This document shows, piece after piece, positions 1-9,469 of a stretch of DNA of 64,000 nt (its first letter is position 1; every line of letters begins with the position of its first letter). Location: contig NZ_CP031396.1 of assembly GCF_003363755.1 (NCBI RefSeq), forward strand, positions 5,860,501 through 5,924,500, given 5' to 3'. A model generated the notes under the pieces. It was not told where the DNA came from. It saw only the letters and a program-made list of their open reading frames with translations, and made no database searches. This stretch comes from Pseudomonas protegens (GTDB lineage Bacteria; Pseudomonadota; Gammaproteobacteria; Pseudomonadales; Pseudomonadaceae). The translations under genes and the position numbers were made by a program.

Positions 1-3000
1 CCCCAGCAGGTGGCGGCGGTCCATGGCGAGCAAGTGCTCAGCTACGCCCGGCTCAATACCCGGGCCAATCAGCTGGCCCATCACTTGCTGGGGCTGGGGG
101 TGCAGCCCGGGGACAGGGTGGCGCTGCTGTTGCCACGCTCCCTGGATCTTTTGCTGGCGCAGTTGGCGGCCAGCAAGTGCGGCGCGGCCTACGTGCCGCT
201 GGACATCAACGCCCCCGCCGAACGCCAGGTGTTCATGCTCCAGGACAGCGGCGCCAGGGTGCTGCTGGCGCACTCGGCGCAGGCCCTGGAGGGGGCGCTG
301 CCGGGGGCGCAGTTACTGCGGGTGGACCTGGATCGCCTGCGCCTGGACCGGCTGCCGGGGCACAACCCGGCCCTGGCCCAGTCCTCCGAGGCGGTGGCCT
401 ACATCATGTACACCTCAGGCTCCACGGGCGTGCCCAAGGGCGTACTGGTGCCGCACCGGGCCATCACCCGGTTGGTGATCAACAACGGCTACGCCGATTT
501 CAACCCCGGGGACCGGGTGGCCTTTGCCTCCAACCCGGCCTTCGACGCCAGCACCCTGGACGTCTGGGGGCCCTTGCTCAACGGCGGCCGGGTCGTGGTG
601 GTGGACCAGCAGACGCTGCTGGACCCCGAGGCCTTCGCCGAGTTGCTGAAGGCCGCGGGAGCCACGCTGCTGTTTCTCACCACCAGCCTGTTCAACCAGT
701 ACGTGCAACTGATGCCCCAGGCGTTCAGCGGCCTGCGCATGCTCCTGTGCGGCGGTGAACGGGCCGACCCGGTGGCCTTCCGGCGGATGCAGGCCGAGGT
801 GCCCGGCCTGCGTCTGGTCAATGGCTACGGACCGACGGAAACCACCACCTTTGCCGTGACCCATGAGCCCGAGACACTGGCGGCCGACGCCGACAGCGTG
901 CCCATCGGCCGGCCGCTGTCCAACACCTGCGTGTACATCCTCGATGCCCAGGGTCAGCCGCTGCCCATCGGCGTGGTGGGGGAGATCTACATCGGCGGCC
1001 AGGGCGTGGCCAAGGGCTACTTGAATCGGCCTGAACTGAGCGCCGAGAAGTTCCTCCCCGATCCCTTCTGCAGCGAGGCCGCCAACCCTGGCTCCGAACC
1101 CCTGATGTACCGCACCGGCGACCTGGGGCGCTGGCAGGAGAACGGCCTGCTGGAGTACCTGGGGCGCAACGACCAGCAGGTGAAGATCCGTGGCTTTCGT
1201 ATCGAACCGGGGGAAATCGAGGTGCGGCTGGCGAGCTTCCCCGGACTGCGCGATGGCGTGGTCCTGGTGCGCGAGGAGGCGCCCGGGGACTTGCGCCTGG
1301 TGGCCTACTACACCCTGCAGCCACAGGCGCCGGAGCCGGCCGTCGAAGCCTTGCGCAACCACCTGCTGGCGCAACTGCCGGAGTACATGGTGCCTCAGGC
1401 TTACGTGCGTCTGCCGGCACTGCCCCTGACCAACAACGGCAAGCTGGACCGCAACGCGCTGCCGGCGCCGACCCCTGCGGCGCAGGTCACCGCCTGTTTT
1501 GAAGCGGCGCAGACGCCCCTGGAGCAGACCCTGGCGGTCCATTGGGCGCAGGTGCTGAAACAGCAGCAAGTGGGGCGCCACGAGCATTTCTTCGAACACG
1601 GCGGGCATTCGCTGCTGGCGATCCAGTTGGTCAACCGCCTGCAACAGGCCGGGCTCGACGTGAGCCTGGCGCAGTTGTTCCAGCACCCCAGCGTGGCCGC
1701 CATGGCGCGTTTGCTGGAGGCGCGCCCGGCGACCCCGCCACAGGCCGCCGAGTGGGTCACGGTGCGCAGCGGCACTGGCCCGGCGCTGTTCCTGGTGCAT
1801 GAGTTCACCGGCCTGGATGCCTACTTCCCGGCGCTGGGGCAGCACCTGGAAGGGGATTTCCCCATCTATGGCCTGCCGGGCGTGGCCCTCGGCCAGCCGC
1901 AGTTGCGCACCCTGGAGTGCCTGGCCACCCGCTTGCTGGAGGTCATGCGCCGGGTCCAGCCCGAAGGGCCGTATCGCCTGGCGGGCTGGTCTTTCGGTGG
2001 GGTGCTGGCCTATGAGATCGCCCAGCAGTTGCTGGGGCAGGATCAGCAGGTGGCGTTCCTCGGCTTGATCGACAGCTACGTGCCGCGCCTGACCGACCAG
2101 GGCAAGGCGCGCTGGTCCGCAAGCGATCCCCGCAAGCAGCACCTGCTGTTGCAGTGCAGTGCCTACTGGAGCGCCCAGGGCCCGGCGGGCGTGCAACCGC
2201 TGGCGCTCGTCGAACAGCTGCGCCAGGCCCTGGACCGCCTGGACTTCCCCGAGCTGCTGCAGCGCTGCCGGGAACAGGGTCTGCTGTTCGAGCAACTGGC
2301 AAGCGCGGCGCCCGAGACGCTGGGGCATTACCTGGACCGTGAGGTGGCTCACGGCCATGCACTGGCCCATTACCGCCTGCAGCCGATCAGTGTGCCGGTG
2401 CACCTGTTCTGCGCCGCCCAGCGGCCCAGCGCATTGTCCCGGCGCAGCCCGACCCTGGGCTGGGGCGAGGTGCTGCCGGGGCCATGCCTGCACTGCATCA
2501 GCGTGCCCGGGGATCACCTGAGCATGATGAAGGCGCCGCATATCCATGAACTGGGCCAGGCCATGAGCCAGGCCATCGAGCAGGCCGGGGTCGCTGCCAG
2601 CACCGGAGCAACGTCCCACCAGCCTTTGCTGCGGATTCAGAGCGGGCGCTGCGGGCAGACGCCGATCTTCTGTGTACCGGGGGCCGGCGACAGCGTTACC
2701 GGCTTTATCGGCCTGACCGAAGCCCTGGGGCCGGACTGGCCGATTTTCGGCCTGCAGGCCCGGGGCCTGGATGGCCAGGGCGTGCCCCACACCCGGGTGG
2801 AGGCGGCGGCGCGCTACTACCTGCAAGCCATCGAGCAGGAGTACCCCCAAGGGCCGTTGCACGTGATCGGCCACTCCTTCGGCGGCTGGGTTGCCTTCGA
2901 AATGGCCGGGGCCCTGCAGGCCGCTGGGCGCGAAGTGGCGTCCCTGACCCTGATCGACAGCGAGGCCCCGGACGGCCACGGCGTGGTGGGGCGGCCCTAC

Positions 3001-3468
3001 ACCAGCACGGCCGCGCTGTTGCGGCTGATCGAGTCCATGCAACTGGCGTGCGGCCAGAGCCTGGGCATCGATCCGCAGCTGTTTGCCGCCGAGGACGACG
3101 CCATGCAGATGCACCTGCTGCATGCCGGCATGGTCCGGGTCGGCCTGCTGTCCCAGCGTGCCGATCCTCGGGCGATGCAGGGGCCGGCGCGAACCTTCGC
3201 CAGCGCCCTGCGCACCCGCTTCCAGCCGCAACGCCCTTACCGGGGACCGGTGCGCCTGGTGCTGGCGGACGATCCGCGCCTGGACGCCGCCGGCAACCTG
3301 CGTGAGCAGGAGGCGATGGTCCAGGGCTGGCGTGGGCAGGTGACGGAGCTGGCGCTGTGGCAGGGGCCGGGCAACCACTTCAGCCTGCTCAAGGCACCCC
3401 ACGTCCAGCATCTGGCGGCTTGGTGGCGTGACGGGCTGGCGCTGCCCCAGGGGGAGGCTGTGTCATGA
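1..3468 (+). CDS. Non-ribosomal peptide synthetase, C-terminal part (A-T-TE-TE), 5' end outside window
   Basis: This is the last module of a cyclic lipopeptide synthetase, entering the window in frame from the left. Numbering from the first base, the adenylation domain fills residues 1 to about 490, with core motifs YTSGSTGVPKGV (~137), NGYGPTETT (~274), YRTGDLGR (~369) and NNGKLDRNALP (~476). A thiolation domain follows (GGHSL, Ser537). Two type I thioesterases come next, with active-site motifs GWSFGG (Ser664) and GHSFGG (Ser959). Tandem thioesterases are typical of Pseudomonas lipopeptide synthetases. A hand-read specificity code of roughly D-A-L-F-L-G-G-T-F is close to the valine code, which would suit the C-terminal Val of orfamide. 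That makes an OfaC-type protein likely but not proven. macA and macB exporter genes follow on the same strand. Confidence 0.95.
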   Translation, partial: PQQVAAVHGEQVLSYARLNTRANQLAHHLLGLGVQPGDRVALLLPRSLDLLLAQLAASKCGAAYVPLDINAPAERQVFMLQDSGARVLLAHSAQALEGALPGAQLLRVDLDRLRLDRLPGHNPALAQSSEAVAYIMYTSGSTGVPKGVLVPHRAITRLVINNGYADFNPGDRVAFASNPAFDASTLDVWGPLLNGGRVVVVDQQTLLDPEAFAELLKAAGATLLFLTTSLFNQYVQLMPQAFSGLRMLLCGGERADPVAFRRMQAEVPGLRLVNGYGPTETTTFAVTHEPETLAADADSVPIGRPLSNTCVYILDAQGQPLPIGVVGEIYIGGQGVAKGYLNRPELSAEKFLPDPFCSEAANPGSEPLMYRTGDLGRWQENGLLEYLGRNDQQVKIRGFRIEPGEIEVRLASFPGLRDGVVLVREEAPGDLRLVAYYTLQPQAPEPAVEALRNHLLAQLPEYMVPQAYVRLPALPLTNNGKLDRNALPAPTPAAQVTACFEAAQTPLEQTLAVHWAQVLKQQQVGRHEHFFEHGGHSLLAIQLVNRLQQAGLDVSLAQLFQHPSVAAMARLLEARPATPPQAAEWVTVRSGTGPALFLVHEFTGLDAYFPALGQHLEGDFPIYGLPGVALGQPQLRTLECLATRLLEVMRRVQPEGPYRLAGWSFGGVLAYEIAQQLLGQDQQVAFLGLIDSYVPRLTDQGKARWSASDPRKQHLLLQCSAYWSAQGPAGVQPLALVEQLRQALDRLDFPELLQRCREQGLLFEQLASAAPETLGHYLDREVAHGHALAHYRLQPISVPVHLFCAAQRPSALSRRSPTLGWGEVLPGPCLHCISVPGDHLSMMKAPHIHELGQAMSQAIEQAGVAASTGATSHQPLLRIQSGRCGQTPIFCVPGAGDSVTGFIGLTEALGPDWPIFGLQARGLDGQGVPHTRVEAAARYYLQAIEQEYPQGPLHVIGHSFGGWVAFEMAGALQAAGREVASLTLIDSEAPDGHGVVGRPYTSTAALLRLIESMQLACGQSLGIDPQLFAAEDDAMQMHLLHAGMVRVGLLSQRADPRAMQGPARTFASALRTRFQPQRPYRGPVRLVLADDPRLDAAGNLREQEAMVQGWRGQVTELALWQGPGNHFSLLKAPHVQHLAAWWRDGLALPQGEAVS

Positions 3469-3479
3469 GCCTGGATGCG

Positions 3480-3502
3480 GCGGCGGGCCGGGTGCCCGCC
3501 GC
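3480..3502 (+). terminator. Perfect 9-bp hairpin between NRPS and macA
   Basis: Inverted arms GCGGCGGGC and GCCCGCCGC enclose a 5-nt loop starting 12 bases after the NRPS stop codon. There is no U-tract, so it may be a weak terminator, an attenuator or an mRNA-stabilising structure that sets exporter expression relative to the synthetase. The hairpin is seen directly; its function is inferred. Confidence 0.45.
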
Positions 3503-3616
3503 TGGCTGACAGCCTTTCATTCATCTGGAACACCGCTCACTACGGCAGCACGGTGTTCTGTAAGGGGGCTCGCCGCTGGCCGGTGGAGCCCGCCCTCAAC
3601 GCACTTGTGGTCATCT

Positions 3617-4768
3617 ATGGAAAAGTCGAAGTTTCGCAAAATCGGTATGGGGCTGTTGCTGGTGGTTGTGGCTGGATTGATTTTCTATACGGTGCGGGCG
3701 CCGGCAGAGCCGCCGCAGTACCTGACCGCCCGGGTCGAGCGGGGAGACATCGAGAACGCGGTCCTGGCCTCGGGCCTGCTGGAGGGCATCAAGCAGGTGG
3801 ACGTCGGGGCCCAGGTTTCCGGGCAGTTGAAGTCGCTCAAGGTCAAGGTCGGGGACAAGGTGAAGAAGGGCCAGTGGCTGGCGGAAATCGATCCCCTGGT
3901 GTTGCAGAACACCCTGCGCCAGGCCCAGGTGGACGAGGAAAACCTGCAAGCCAAGCGCCGCGCCACCGCGGCCCAGCTCAAGGAAACCAAGGCCATCTAC
4001 GAGCGCTACCGCGACCTGCAGTCGGACGCGTCGATTTCCCAGCAGGACTTCGAGACCGCCGAGTCCAACTACGAGGTGCAGCGCGCCAACCTGCTGTCCC
4101 TGGACGCGCAGATCAAGAGCGCCCATATCCAGATCGACACCGCCAAGGTCAACCTGGCCTACACCCGCATCGTCGCGCCGATTGACGGCGATGTGGTGGG
4201 GGTGGTGACCCAGGAAGGCCAGACGGTGATCGCCAACCAGCTGGCGCCGGTGCTGCTGAAACTCGCGGACCTGGACACCATGACCGTCAAGGCCCAGGTC
4301 TCGGAGGCCGACGTGATCCATATCGCTCCCGGCCAGCAGGTGTACTTCACCATCCTCGGCGAGGCCGACAGGCGCTATTACGCCAAGCTGCGGGGCACTG
4401 AGCCGGCACCGCAGAACTTCCTCGAAACCCAGACCGCCGGCACCCCCAAGCAGAACACCGCAGTGTTCTACAACGCCCTGTTCGACGTGCCCAACCCCGA
4501 CCACCGGCTGCGCATCTCGATGACCGCCCAGGTGCGCATCGTCCTCGACACCGCCAAGGATGTGCTGATGGTGCCGGTGGCCGCCCTGGGGCCGCGCAAC
4601 GCCGATGGCCGCTTCGCGGTGCGGGTGCTGGACGCCAAGGGCCATGCCCAGTCGCGCAACGTCAGCACCGGGATCAACAACAACGTCAAGGTGCAGATCA
4701 AGGACGGCCTGGCGGAGGGCGACCAGGTGGTGATCGGTGATCCGCTGCCCGGCACGGCAGGGGCCTGA
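3617..4768 (+). CDS. macA: MacA-like periplasmic adaptor subunit of lipopeptide efflux
   Basis: This is a 383-aa membrane-fusion (HlyD/RND-adaptor) protein. One N-terminal hydrophobic segment (about residues 10-26) is followed by a biotinyl-lipoyl-like half motif, an alpha-helical hairpin rich in Lys, Glu and Gln (about 95-175), a second lipoyl half (RIVAPIDGDVVGVV) and beta-barrel domains. It would bridge the MacB-type ABC transporter to a TolC-like outer-membrane channel, probably to secrete the lipopeptide. The ATG at 3617 gives a normal MacA length and a start just before the signal anchor; the frame is open further upstream into the NRPS end, but that would add an implausible tail. macB starts two bases after its stop codon, so the two are cotranscribed. 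No dedicated outer-membrane channel gene is present here. Confidence 0.93.
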   Translation: MEKSKFRKIGMGLLLVVVAGLIFYTVRAPAEPPQYLTARVERGDIENAVLASGLLEGIKQVDVGAQVSGQLKSLKVKVGDKVKKGQWLAEIDPLVLQNTLRQAQVDEENLQAKRRATAAQLKETKAIYERYRDLQSDASISQQDFETAESNYEVQRANLLSLDAQIKSAHIQIDTAKVNLAYTRIVAPIDGDVVGVVTQEGQTVIANQLAPVLLKLADLDTMTVKAQVSEADVIHIAPGQQVYFTILGEADRRYYAKLRGTEPAPQNFLETQTAGTPKQNTAVFYNALFDVPNPDHRLRISMTAQVRIVLDTAKDVLMVPVAALGPRNADGRFAVRVLDAKGHAQSRNVSTGINNNVKVQIKDGLAEGDQVVIGDPLPGTAGA

Positions 4769-4770
4769 CC

Positions 4771-6729
4771 ATGACCCAGCCATTGTTGGAGCTCAAGGGC
4801 ATCAGCCGCAGCTTCACCGCCGGGGAGCGGGAGTTCCTGGCCCTGAAACACATCGACCTGAGCATCCAGGCCGGGGAAATGGTGGCGATCACCGGGGCCT
4901 CGGGCTCCGGCAAGTCGACCCTGATGAACCTCCTCGGTTGCCTCGACTACGCCACGGCCGGCAGCTACAAGGTCAACGGCCAGGAAACCCGCGACCTGGA
5001 CGATCAGGCCCTGGCGGAGCTGCGCCGGGACTATTTCGGTTTCATCTTCCAGCGTTATCACTTGCTGCCGCACTTGAGTGCCCTGCACAACGTCGAGATG
5101 CCGGCGATCTACGCCGGCACCCCGCAAGTCAAGCGCCATGGCCGGGCCCGGGAGCTGCTGGCGCGCCTGGGGCTGTCCGGGCACCTGGCGAACCGGCCCA
5201 ACCAGTTGTCCGGCGGCCAGCAACAGCGGGTGAGCATCGCCCGGGCGCTGATGAACGGCGGTGAAGTGATCCTCGCCGACGAACCCACCGGGGCCCTGGA
5301 CAGCCACAGCGGCAAGGAGGTGATGGGCATTCTCCAGGAACTGCATGCCCTGGGGCATACGGTGATCATCGTCACCCACGATCCTCAGGTGGCGGCCAAC
5401 GCCGAGCGCATCATCGAAGTGCGCGACGGCGAGATCGTCAGCGACCGGGTCAATGCGCGCGGGGTGGACGAGGAGCCGGCGCAACCCCCGATGAGCACCC
5501 GGCCGGGCGGAGCACGACGCCTGGTGGCCAGCCTCGGGCTGTTCAAGGAAGCCTTCGTCATGGCCTGGGTGGCGCTGGTCTCGCACCGCATGCGCACCTT
5601 GCTGACCATGCTCGGGATCGTCATCGGCATCACCTCGGTGGTGTCCATCGTGGCCATTGGCGAGGGGGCCAAGCGCTACGTGCTCAAGGACATCCAGGCC
5701 ATCGGCAGCAACACCATCGACATCTTCCCCGGGGCCAGTTTCGGCGACAGCCGGGCGGCGGCAATCCAGACCCTGATGCCCGCCGACGTGACGGCCCTGA
5801 ACCAGCTGTACTACGTCGACAGCGCCACGCCGATGGTGGGCCGCAGCCTGCTGCTGCGCTACGGCAACATCGACCTCAATGCCACGGTCAACGGTGTCAG
5901 CCACCTGTACTTCAAGGTCCGCGATCTCAAGCTGGCGGCGGGCATCGCCTTCAGCGAGAACGATGCCCGGCGCCAGGCCCAGGTGGTGGTGATCGACCAC
6001 AACACGCGCAACCGCCTGTTCGGTCCCGATGTGGACCCCCTGGGGCAGGTGATCCTGGTGGGCAACCTGCCGTGCACGGTGATCGGGGTCACGGCCGAGA
6101 ACAAGAACATGTTCGCCGCCAGCAACCTGCTCAACGTCTGGCTGCCTTACGAGACGGCGGCGGGGCGGGTGCTGGGCCAGCGCCACCTGGACAGCATCAG
6201 CGTGAAGATCAAGGACGGCCAGCCGAGCAAAGTGGTGGAGGAGCATGTGAAGAAGCTCATGGAGCAGCGCCATGGCACCAAGGACTTCTTCACCAACAAC
6301 CTCGACAGCATCATGCAGACGGTTCAGCGCACCAGCCGCTCCCTGGCCTTGCTGCTGTCGCTGATCGCGGTGATTTCCCTGGTGGTCGGCGGCATCGGGG
6401 TGATGAACATCATGCTGGTGTCGGTCACCGAACGTACCCGGGAGATCGGCATTCGCATGGCGGTGGGGGCGCGGCAGTCGGACATCCGCCAGCAGTTCCT
6501 GGTGGAGGCGGTGATGGTCTGCCTGATTGGCGGGGCCATCGGCATCGCCCTGTCGTTTGCCATCGGCTACCTGTTCACCCTGTTCATCAAGGAATGGGAG
6601 ATGGTGTTTTCCATGGGCTCGATCGTCACCGCGTTCGCCTGTTCGACCCTGATCGGCATCGTCTTCGGCTTCGTTCCGGCGCGCAACGCCGCCCGGCTGG
6701 ACCCGATCGAGGCCCTGGCCCGGGATTGA
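4771..6729 (+). CDS. macB: MacB-like ABC transporter, ATPase and permease fused
   Basis: This 652-aa protein matches the MacB architecture. The N-terminal nucleotide-binding domain carries Walker A GASGSGKST (~residue 42), the signature LSGGQQQR (~149) and Walker B VILADEPTGALD (~169). A first transmembrane helix lies near 268-295, followed by a large periplasmic domain (~300-525). Three C-terminal helices belong to the FtsX/MacB permease fold and include the characteristic RTREIGIRMAVGAR segment. It is probably the inner-membrane motor for secretion of the peptide made by the upstream NRPS, as described for MacAB-like pairs next to massetolide, viscosin and orfamide genes. The gene follows macA by two bases. 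A GC-rich hairpin follows and separates it from the convergent luxR-type gene. Confidence 0.94.
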   Translation: MTQPLLELKGISRSFTAGEREFLALKHIDLSIQAGEMVAITGASGSGKSTLMNLLGCLDYATAGSYKVNGQETRDLDDQALAELRRDYFGFIFQRYHLLPHLSALHNVEMPAIYAGTPQVKRHGRARELLARLGLSGHLANRPNQLSGGQQQRVSIARALMNGGEVILADEPTGALDSHSGKEVMGILQELHALGHTVIIVTHDPQVAANAERIIEVRDGEIVSDRVNARGVDEEPAQPPMSTRPGGARRLVASLGLFKEAFVMAWVALVSHRMRTLLTMLGIVIGITSVVSIVAIGEGAKRYVLKDIQAIGSNTIDIFPGASFGDSRAAAIQTLMPADVTALNQLYYVDSATPMVGRSLLLRYGNIDLNATVNGVSHLYFKVRDLKLAAGIAFSENDARRQAQVVVIDHNTRNRLFGPDVDPLGQVILVGNLPCTVIGVTAENKNMFAASNLLNVWLPYETAAGRVLGQRHLDSISVKIKDGQPSKVVEEHVKKLMEQRHGTKDFFTNNLDSIMQTVQRTSRSLALLLSLIAVISLVVGGIGVMNIMLVSVTERTREIGIRMAVGARQSDIRQQFLVEAVMVCLIGGAIGIALSFAIGYLFTLFIKEWEMVFSMGSIVTAFACSTLIGIVFGFVPARNAARLDPIEALARD

Positions 6730-6746
6730 GCGGCCCACAGACAGAA

Positions 6747-6768
6747 CCGCCGGCTCAGGGGCCGGCGG
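6747..6768. terminator. Convergent-gene hairpin between macB and luxR-type gene
   Basis: A perfect 8-bp stem (CCGCCGGC / GCCGGCGG) with a 6-nt loop lies 17 bases after the macB stop. No poly-U tract follows on either strand. It is placed where a bidirectional terminator between convergent genes would be expected. Confidence 0.5.
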
Positions 6769-6800
6769 GGCGGGGTTACGGGGTCAAGGCCATTGGCGGA

Positions 6801-7601
6801 TCAGGCCGGCGCGTCATCGCGGGTGCCTGGCGCCTGTGCCTGGGGCGAGTACATCCAGCGCAGCAGGGAGTGGCGACCACTGATGCCGAGCTTGATGGCG
6901 GCGCGCTTCAAGTAGCTTTCGACGGTATTGACCTTGAGCTTGAGCTGCTCGGCCAGCTGCGGTGCGGTGCGCCCGGCCAGCAGCCCGACACAGACTTCCA
7001 GCTCGCGGTTGGACAGGCGCAGCCCGGACTGCTCCAGGCGCTCGGCAAAGCGCAGGCGCACGGTCGCCAGGCCCTCGATGGCGGCGCGGTCCTGCTCGGC
7101 AGAGTCGCTGCGCGGCTGCAGCGCGCTGATGTGGTTTTCCACCATGGGCAGCAGCAGCGGCGAGATGTCCTCCAGCAGCAGGCGTTCCTGGGGGGAAAAG
7201 CTCTGCTCCTGGCTGCTGCGGTACACCGACAGCACGAAGTGGTACGAATCCTTGCGACCGGTCAGGTGCAGTTGCGCCGGGTCCGCGTTGCCCCGGTGCC
7301 GCAGCAGTGGCGGGCTTCCGCAGGGCTCGTCGGGCTGCTCGGGAAAGCCTGTGTGCAGCAGCGGGTCATTGCTGGCGTGCAGATCGCTGTACAGCGGGTG
7401 ACGGCTCTGCATCAGGGTATTGCCGGTTCTGCCAGTGGCTTGTTCCGGGGCGGTGCGCAGTTGGGTGATGTGAGTGGCGTCCACAGCCAGTTGGGTGAGT
7501 ATCAGGTCGTGCAGCATGCGCGGGAAACTGCGGCTGCCGGTGCTGGCGATGACCTTGCCAATATGTGGAAACAGTACTTGTGAGTTCATCATTTCATCCA
7601 T
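6801..7601 (-). CDS. LuxR-family transcriptional regulator, lipopeptide-cluster type
   Basis: This is a 266-aa protein with a C-terminal LuxR/GerE helix-turn-helix (about residues 190-250; LSNRELEVCVGLLAGRT and NTVESYLKRAAIKLGI). The N-terminal ~180 residues show no obvious receiver or autoinducer-binding motif. LuxR-type regulators of this kind flank lipopeptide synthetase operons in Pseudomonas and activate them, so the likely targets are the upstream NRPS and macAB. The gene is convergent with macB. Two closely spaced starts are possible (7601 and 7586); neither has a strong ribosome-binding site. Its promoter must lie in the roughly 300-bp gap up to the radical SAM gene. Confidence 0.85.
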   Translation of the reverse strand: MDEMMNSQVLFPHIGKVIASTGSRSFPRMLHDLILTQLAVDATHITQLRTAPEQATGRTGNTLMQSRHPLYSDLHASNDPLLHTGFPEQPDEPCGSPPLLRHRGNADPAQLHLTGRKDSYHFVLSVYRSSQEQSFSPQERLLLEDISPLLLPMVENHISALQPRSDSAEQDRAAIEGLATVRLRFAERLEQSGLRLSNRELEVCVGLLAGRTAPQLAEQLKLKVNTVESYLKRAAIKLGISGRHSLLRWMYSPQAQAPGTRDDAPA

Positions 7602-7904
7602 GAATGTGAAGGTGTGGAAGGACTGCCTTATAACAACGAGTTTGGGTCGCGCTTGATTTACCTCCTGTTTGCGCAGACCGACAAAGGGTCGCCTCGTATC
7701 CTAGTACAGGGTGGCGACTGCTGTTTGATGAAGTGCGCAAAAACTTGCGCCGCAGGCGCGCAGGCGCTCGGGCCTGTGGACGAACTGCCATGGCAAAGCC
7801 CTTACCGGCCTTGCCCGGAGTTTTTTGGATGGCTGTTCCCTGCTTGCCAGAGCCGCCATGACCGCCGCCGCGCCTGGGGTTGGCGCGGTGGCGGCTGGCG
7901 CAGG
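7602..7904. promoter_or_regulatory. Intergenic region: luxR-type promoter and end of radical SAM operon
   Basis: About 300 bp without a convincing gene. It should hold the promoter of the LuxR-type gene. Near 7862-7894, right after the radical SAM stop, a long imperfect GC-rich stem-loop (about 13 paired bases, 7-base loop) could terminate the radical SAM operon. No U-tract is visible. Confidence 0.4.
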
Positions 7905-9371
7905 TTACAGGCGCGGTTGCTCCTGGGGCATGCCCAGCAACTGGTGCAGGGTGTTGATCAGCGCCTGCTGGCGCAGGCGGTCTTGCTGGTGCCGGGCCTC
8001 GGCTGCGGCGACATCGGCGTGGCAGTGGGGGCAGGTGCTTTCATGGGCGTGGATGTACTCCAGGCAACTGCGGCACAGGGCCAGGCGTGGCGGGATGCGG
8101 CCTTCTTCGGGGGAGGCGTGGCCCTGGTTGGCCCAGGCCAGCTTGATCACCTGGCCGCTGTCGCTGACGCTGGAGACCGCCTCGCCGGTGTCGATGCGCT
8201 CGGTGATCAGGTCGAAGCGGCCCACCGAAAAAGAGGCGGGGCCGGCGTCTTCGAGTTTGACGATGCGCTCGCGCAGGCCTTTTTTCTGCAGGTCCAGGGT
8301 CCGGTAATGGCAGTAGGGGTTGTTCCCCGGCTTGCCCAGCAGCGAATGCGAGGTCCAGGTGCAGCCGCCGCGGCACACGTCGTTGTAGTAGCAGGTGCGG
8401 CAGTAGCCCCACAGATCGTCCACCGAGCGCAGGCGGCCGAAGTGCATGCCTTCGCTGTAGTGCCAGATGTCGTGCAGGCTCATGCTGCGCACATTGCCGC
8501 CGGAGAATCCGACGGTGGCCAGGGACGGACAGCCCTTGACCGTGCCGTCGGCTTCCAGGGCCAGCACCGTCTGCCCGGCGGCGCAGCCGCTCCAGTGCAC
8601 GCGGTCGTCGCCAAAACCGCGCCACATGTGTTCGTAGGGGCCGTAGTAGCCGATGTTGTTGCCCACATTCATCAGCAAGCCGCGCTCTTCGCCTTCGCGA
8701 TACAAGCGGGCCAGCAGCGGCATCACTTCCAGCAGTTGATAGGGTTGCAACAGCAGCTCCGGGTGATCCACGGCGTTGCCCATGGCCACCGTCAGTTGGA
8801 TCTGCCAGTGGCTGGCACCGGCGTCGATGATCAGTTCCATCAGGGCCGGCAGGTCGGGCAGGGTGGCGGCGCCGATCTGGGTGTTGACGCTGACCTTGAG
8901 CCCGGCCTGCTTGGCCCGGCGCAGGGTGTCCAGGGCCTTGTCGAACGAGCCGGGTACATTGCGCACCGCGTCGTGCAGCGGCGCCAGGCCGTCCAGGGAC
9001 ACGCCGACGCCATTGAGCCCGGCGTCCACCGCGGCCTGCATCTTGGCGGGGGTCAGGTTGCGTCCGCCGGTCTGGATCGCCACGTACATGCCGTGGTCGT
9101 GGATGGCCTGGATCAGCCGCGTCCAGTCCTTGCGCAAATAGGCTTCGCCGCCGATCAGGGTGACTTCCCGAGTGCCCAGGGCGGCGATGGAGTCGATCAC
9201 CGACAGGCATTCCTGGGTGTTCAATTCGCCGGGGCGCCGATGCCCGGCCCGGGAGCCGCAATGCAGGCACTTGAGGTCGCAGGCGAGGGTGATTTCCCAG
9301 ACCACGTGCACCGGCACATAGCGCTTGAGGTCGGTTTCGCTGAGGTAGCGGGCGGGGAGACTGTCTGACAT
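7905..9371 (-). CDS. Radical SAM/SPASM protein of the Y-X(10)-GDL (trio) system
   Basis: This 488-aa enzyme has a radical SAM cluster motif CDLKCLHC near residues 31-38 for binding a 4Fe-4S cluster and S-adenosylmethionine. It also has the GGEAYLRKDW region and a C-terminal SPASM-like part with CAAGQTVLALEADGTVKGC and CRTCYYNDVCRGGC for auxiliary clusters. A terminal zinc-ribbon-like CRSC...CPHC pair lies near residues 430-450. The ATG at 9371 is chosen because AAGGA stands 7 bases upstream; the longer frame adds an unlikely N-terminus. It is last in a minus-strand cassette behind three proteins sharing Y-X10-GDL, which matches the NCBI family 'Y-X(10)_GDL-associated radical SAM protein' as I recall it. 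The enzyme probably modifies these proteins post-translationally; the reaction is unknown to me. Confidence 0.85.
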   Translation of the reverse strand: MSDSLPARYLSETDLKRYVPVHVVWEITLACDLKCLHCGSRAGHRRPGELNTQECLSVIDSIAALGTREVTLIGGEAYLRKDWTRLIQAIHDHGMYVAIQTGGRNLTPAKMQAAVDAGLNGVGVSLDGLAPLHDAVRNVPGSFDKALDTLRRAKQAGLKVSVNTQIGAATLPDLPALMELIIDAGASHWQIQLTVAMGNAVDHPELLLQPYQLLEVMPLLARLYREGEERGLLMNVGNNIGYYGPYEHMWRGFGDDRVHWSGCAAGQTVLALEADGTVKGCPSLATVGFSGGNVRSMSLHDIWHYSEGMHFGRLRSVDDLWGYCRTCYYNDVCRGGCTWTSHSLLGKPGNNPYCHYRTLDLQKKGLRERIVKLEDAGPASFSVGRFDLITERIDTGEAVSSVSDSGQVIKLAWANQGHASPEEGRIPPRLALCRSCLEYIHAHESTCPHCHADVAAAEARHQQDRLRQQALINTLHQLLGMPQEQPRL

Positions 9372-9469
9372 GAAAGATCCTTGCGCACCCAGCGGTGCGC
9401 GGCACCAACCCATCGAAATAGGCGCGCCTTCCTTGTGCGGCAATGGCGCGATCGGTTTACCGCAACCCT

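Noticed and set aside
415..3411. Very long antisense frame (~1000 codons) opposite the NRPS
   Set aside because: Typical shadow frame in GC-rich Pseudomonas DNA; the translation is rich in Gln, His, Arg and Gly without domains, and the plus strand has clear NRPS motifs.
3428..3616. Upstream extension of macA to 3428
   Set aside because: Overlaps the NRPS end and adds a non-membrane N-terminal tail before the signal anchor; ATG 3617 gives the normal family length.
4468..6738. 756-codon minus-strand frame opposite macB
   Set aside because: Low-complexity His/Asp/Gln-rich translation, no ribosome-binding site, fully explained as a shadow of macA/macB.
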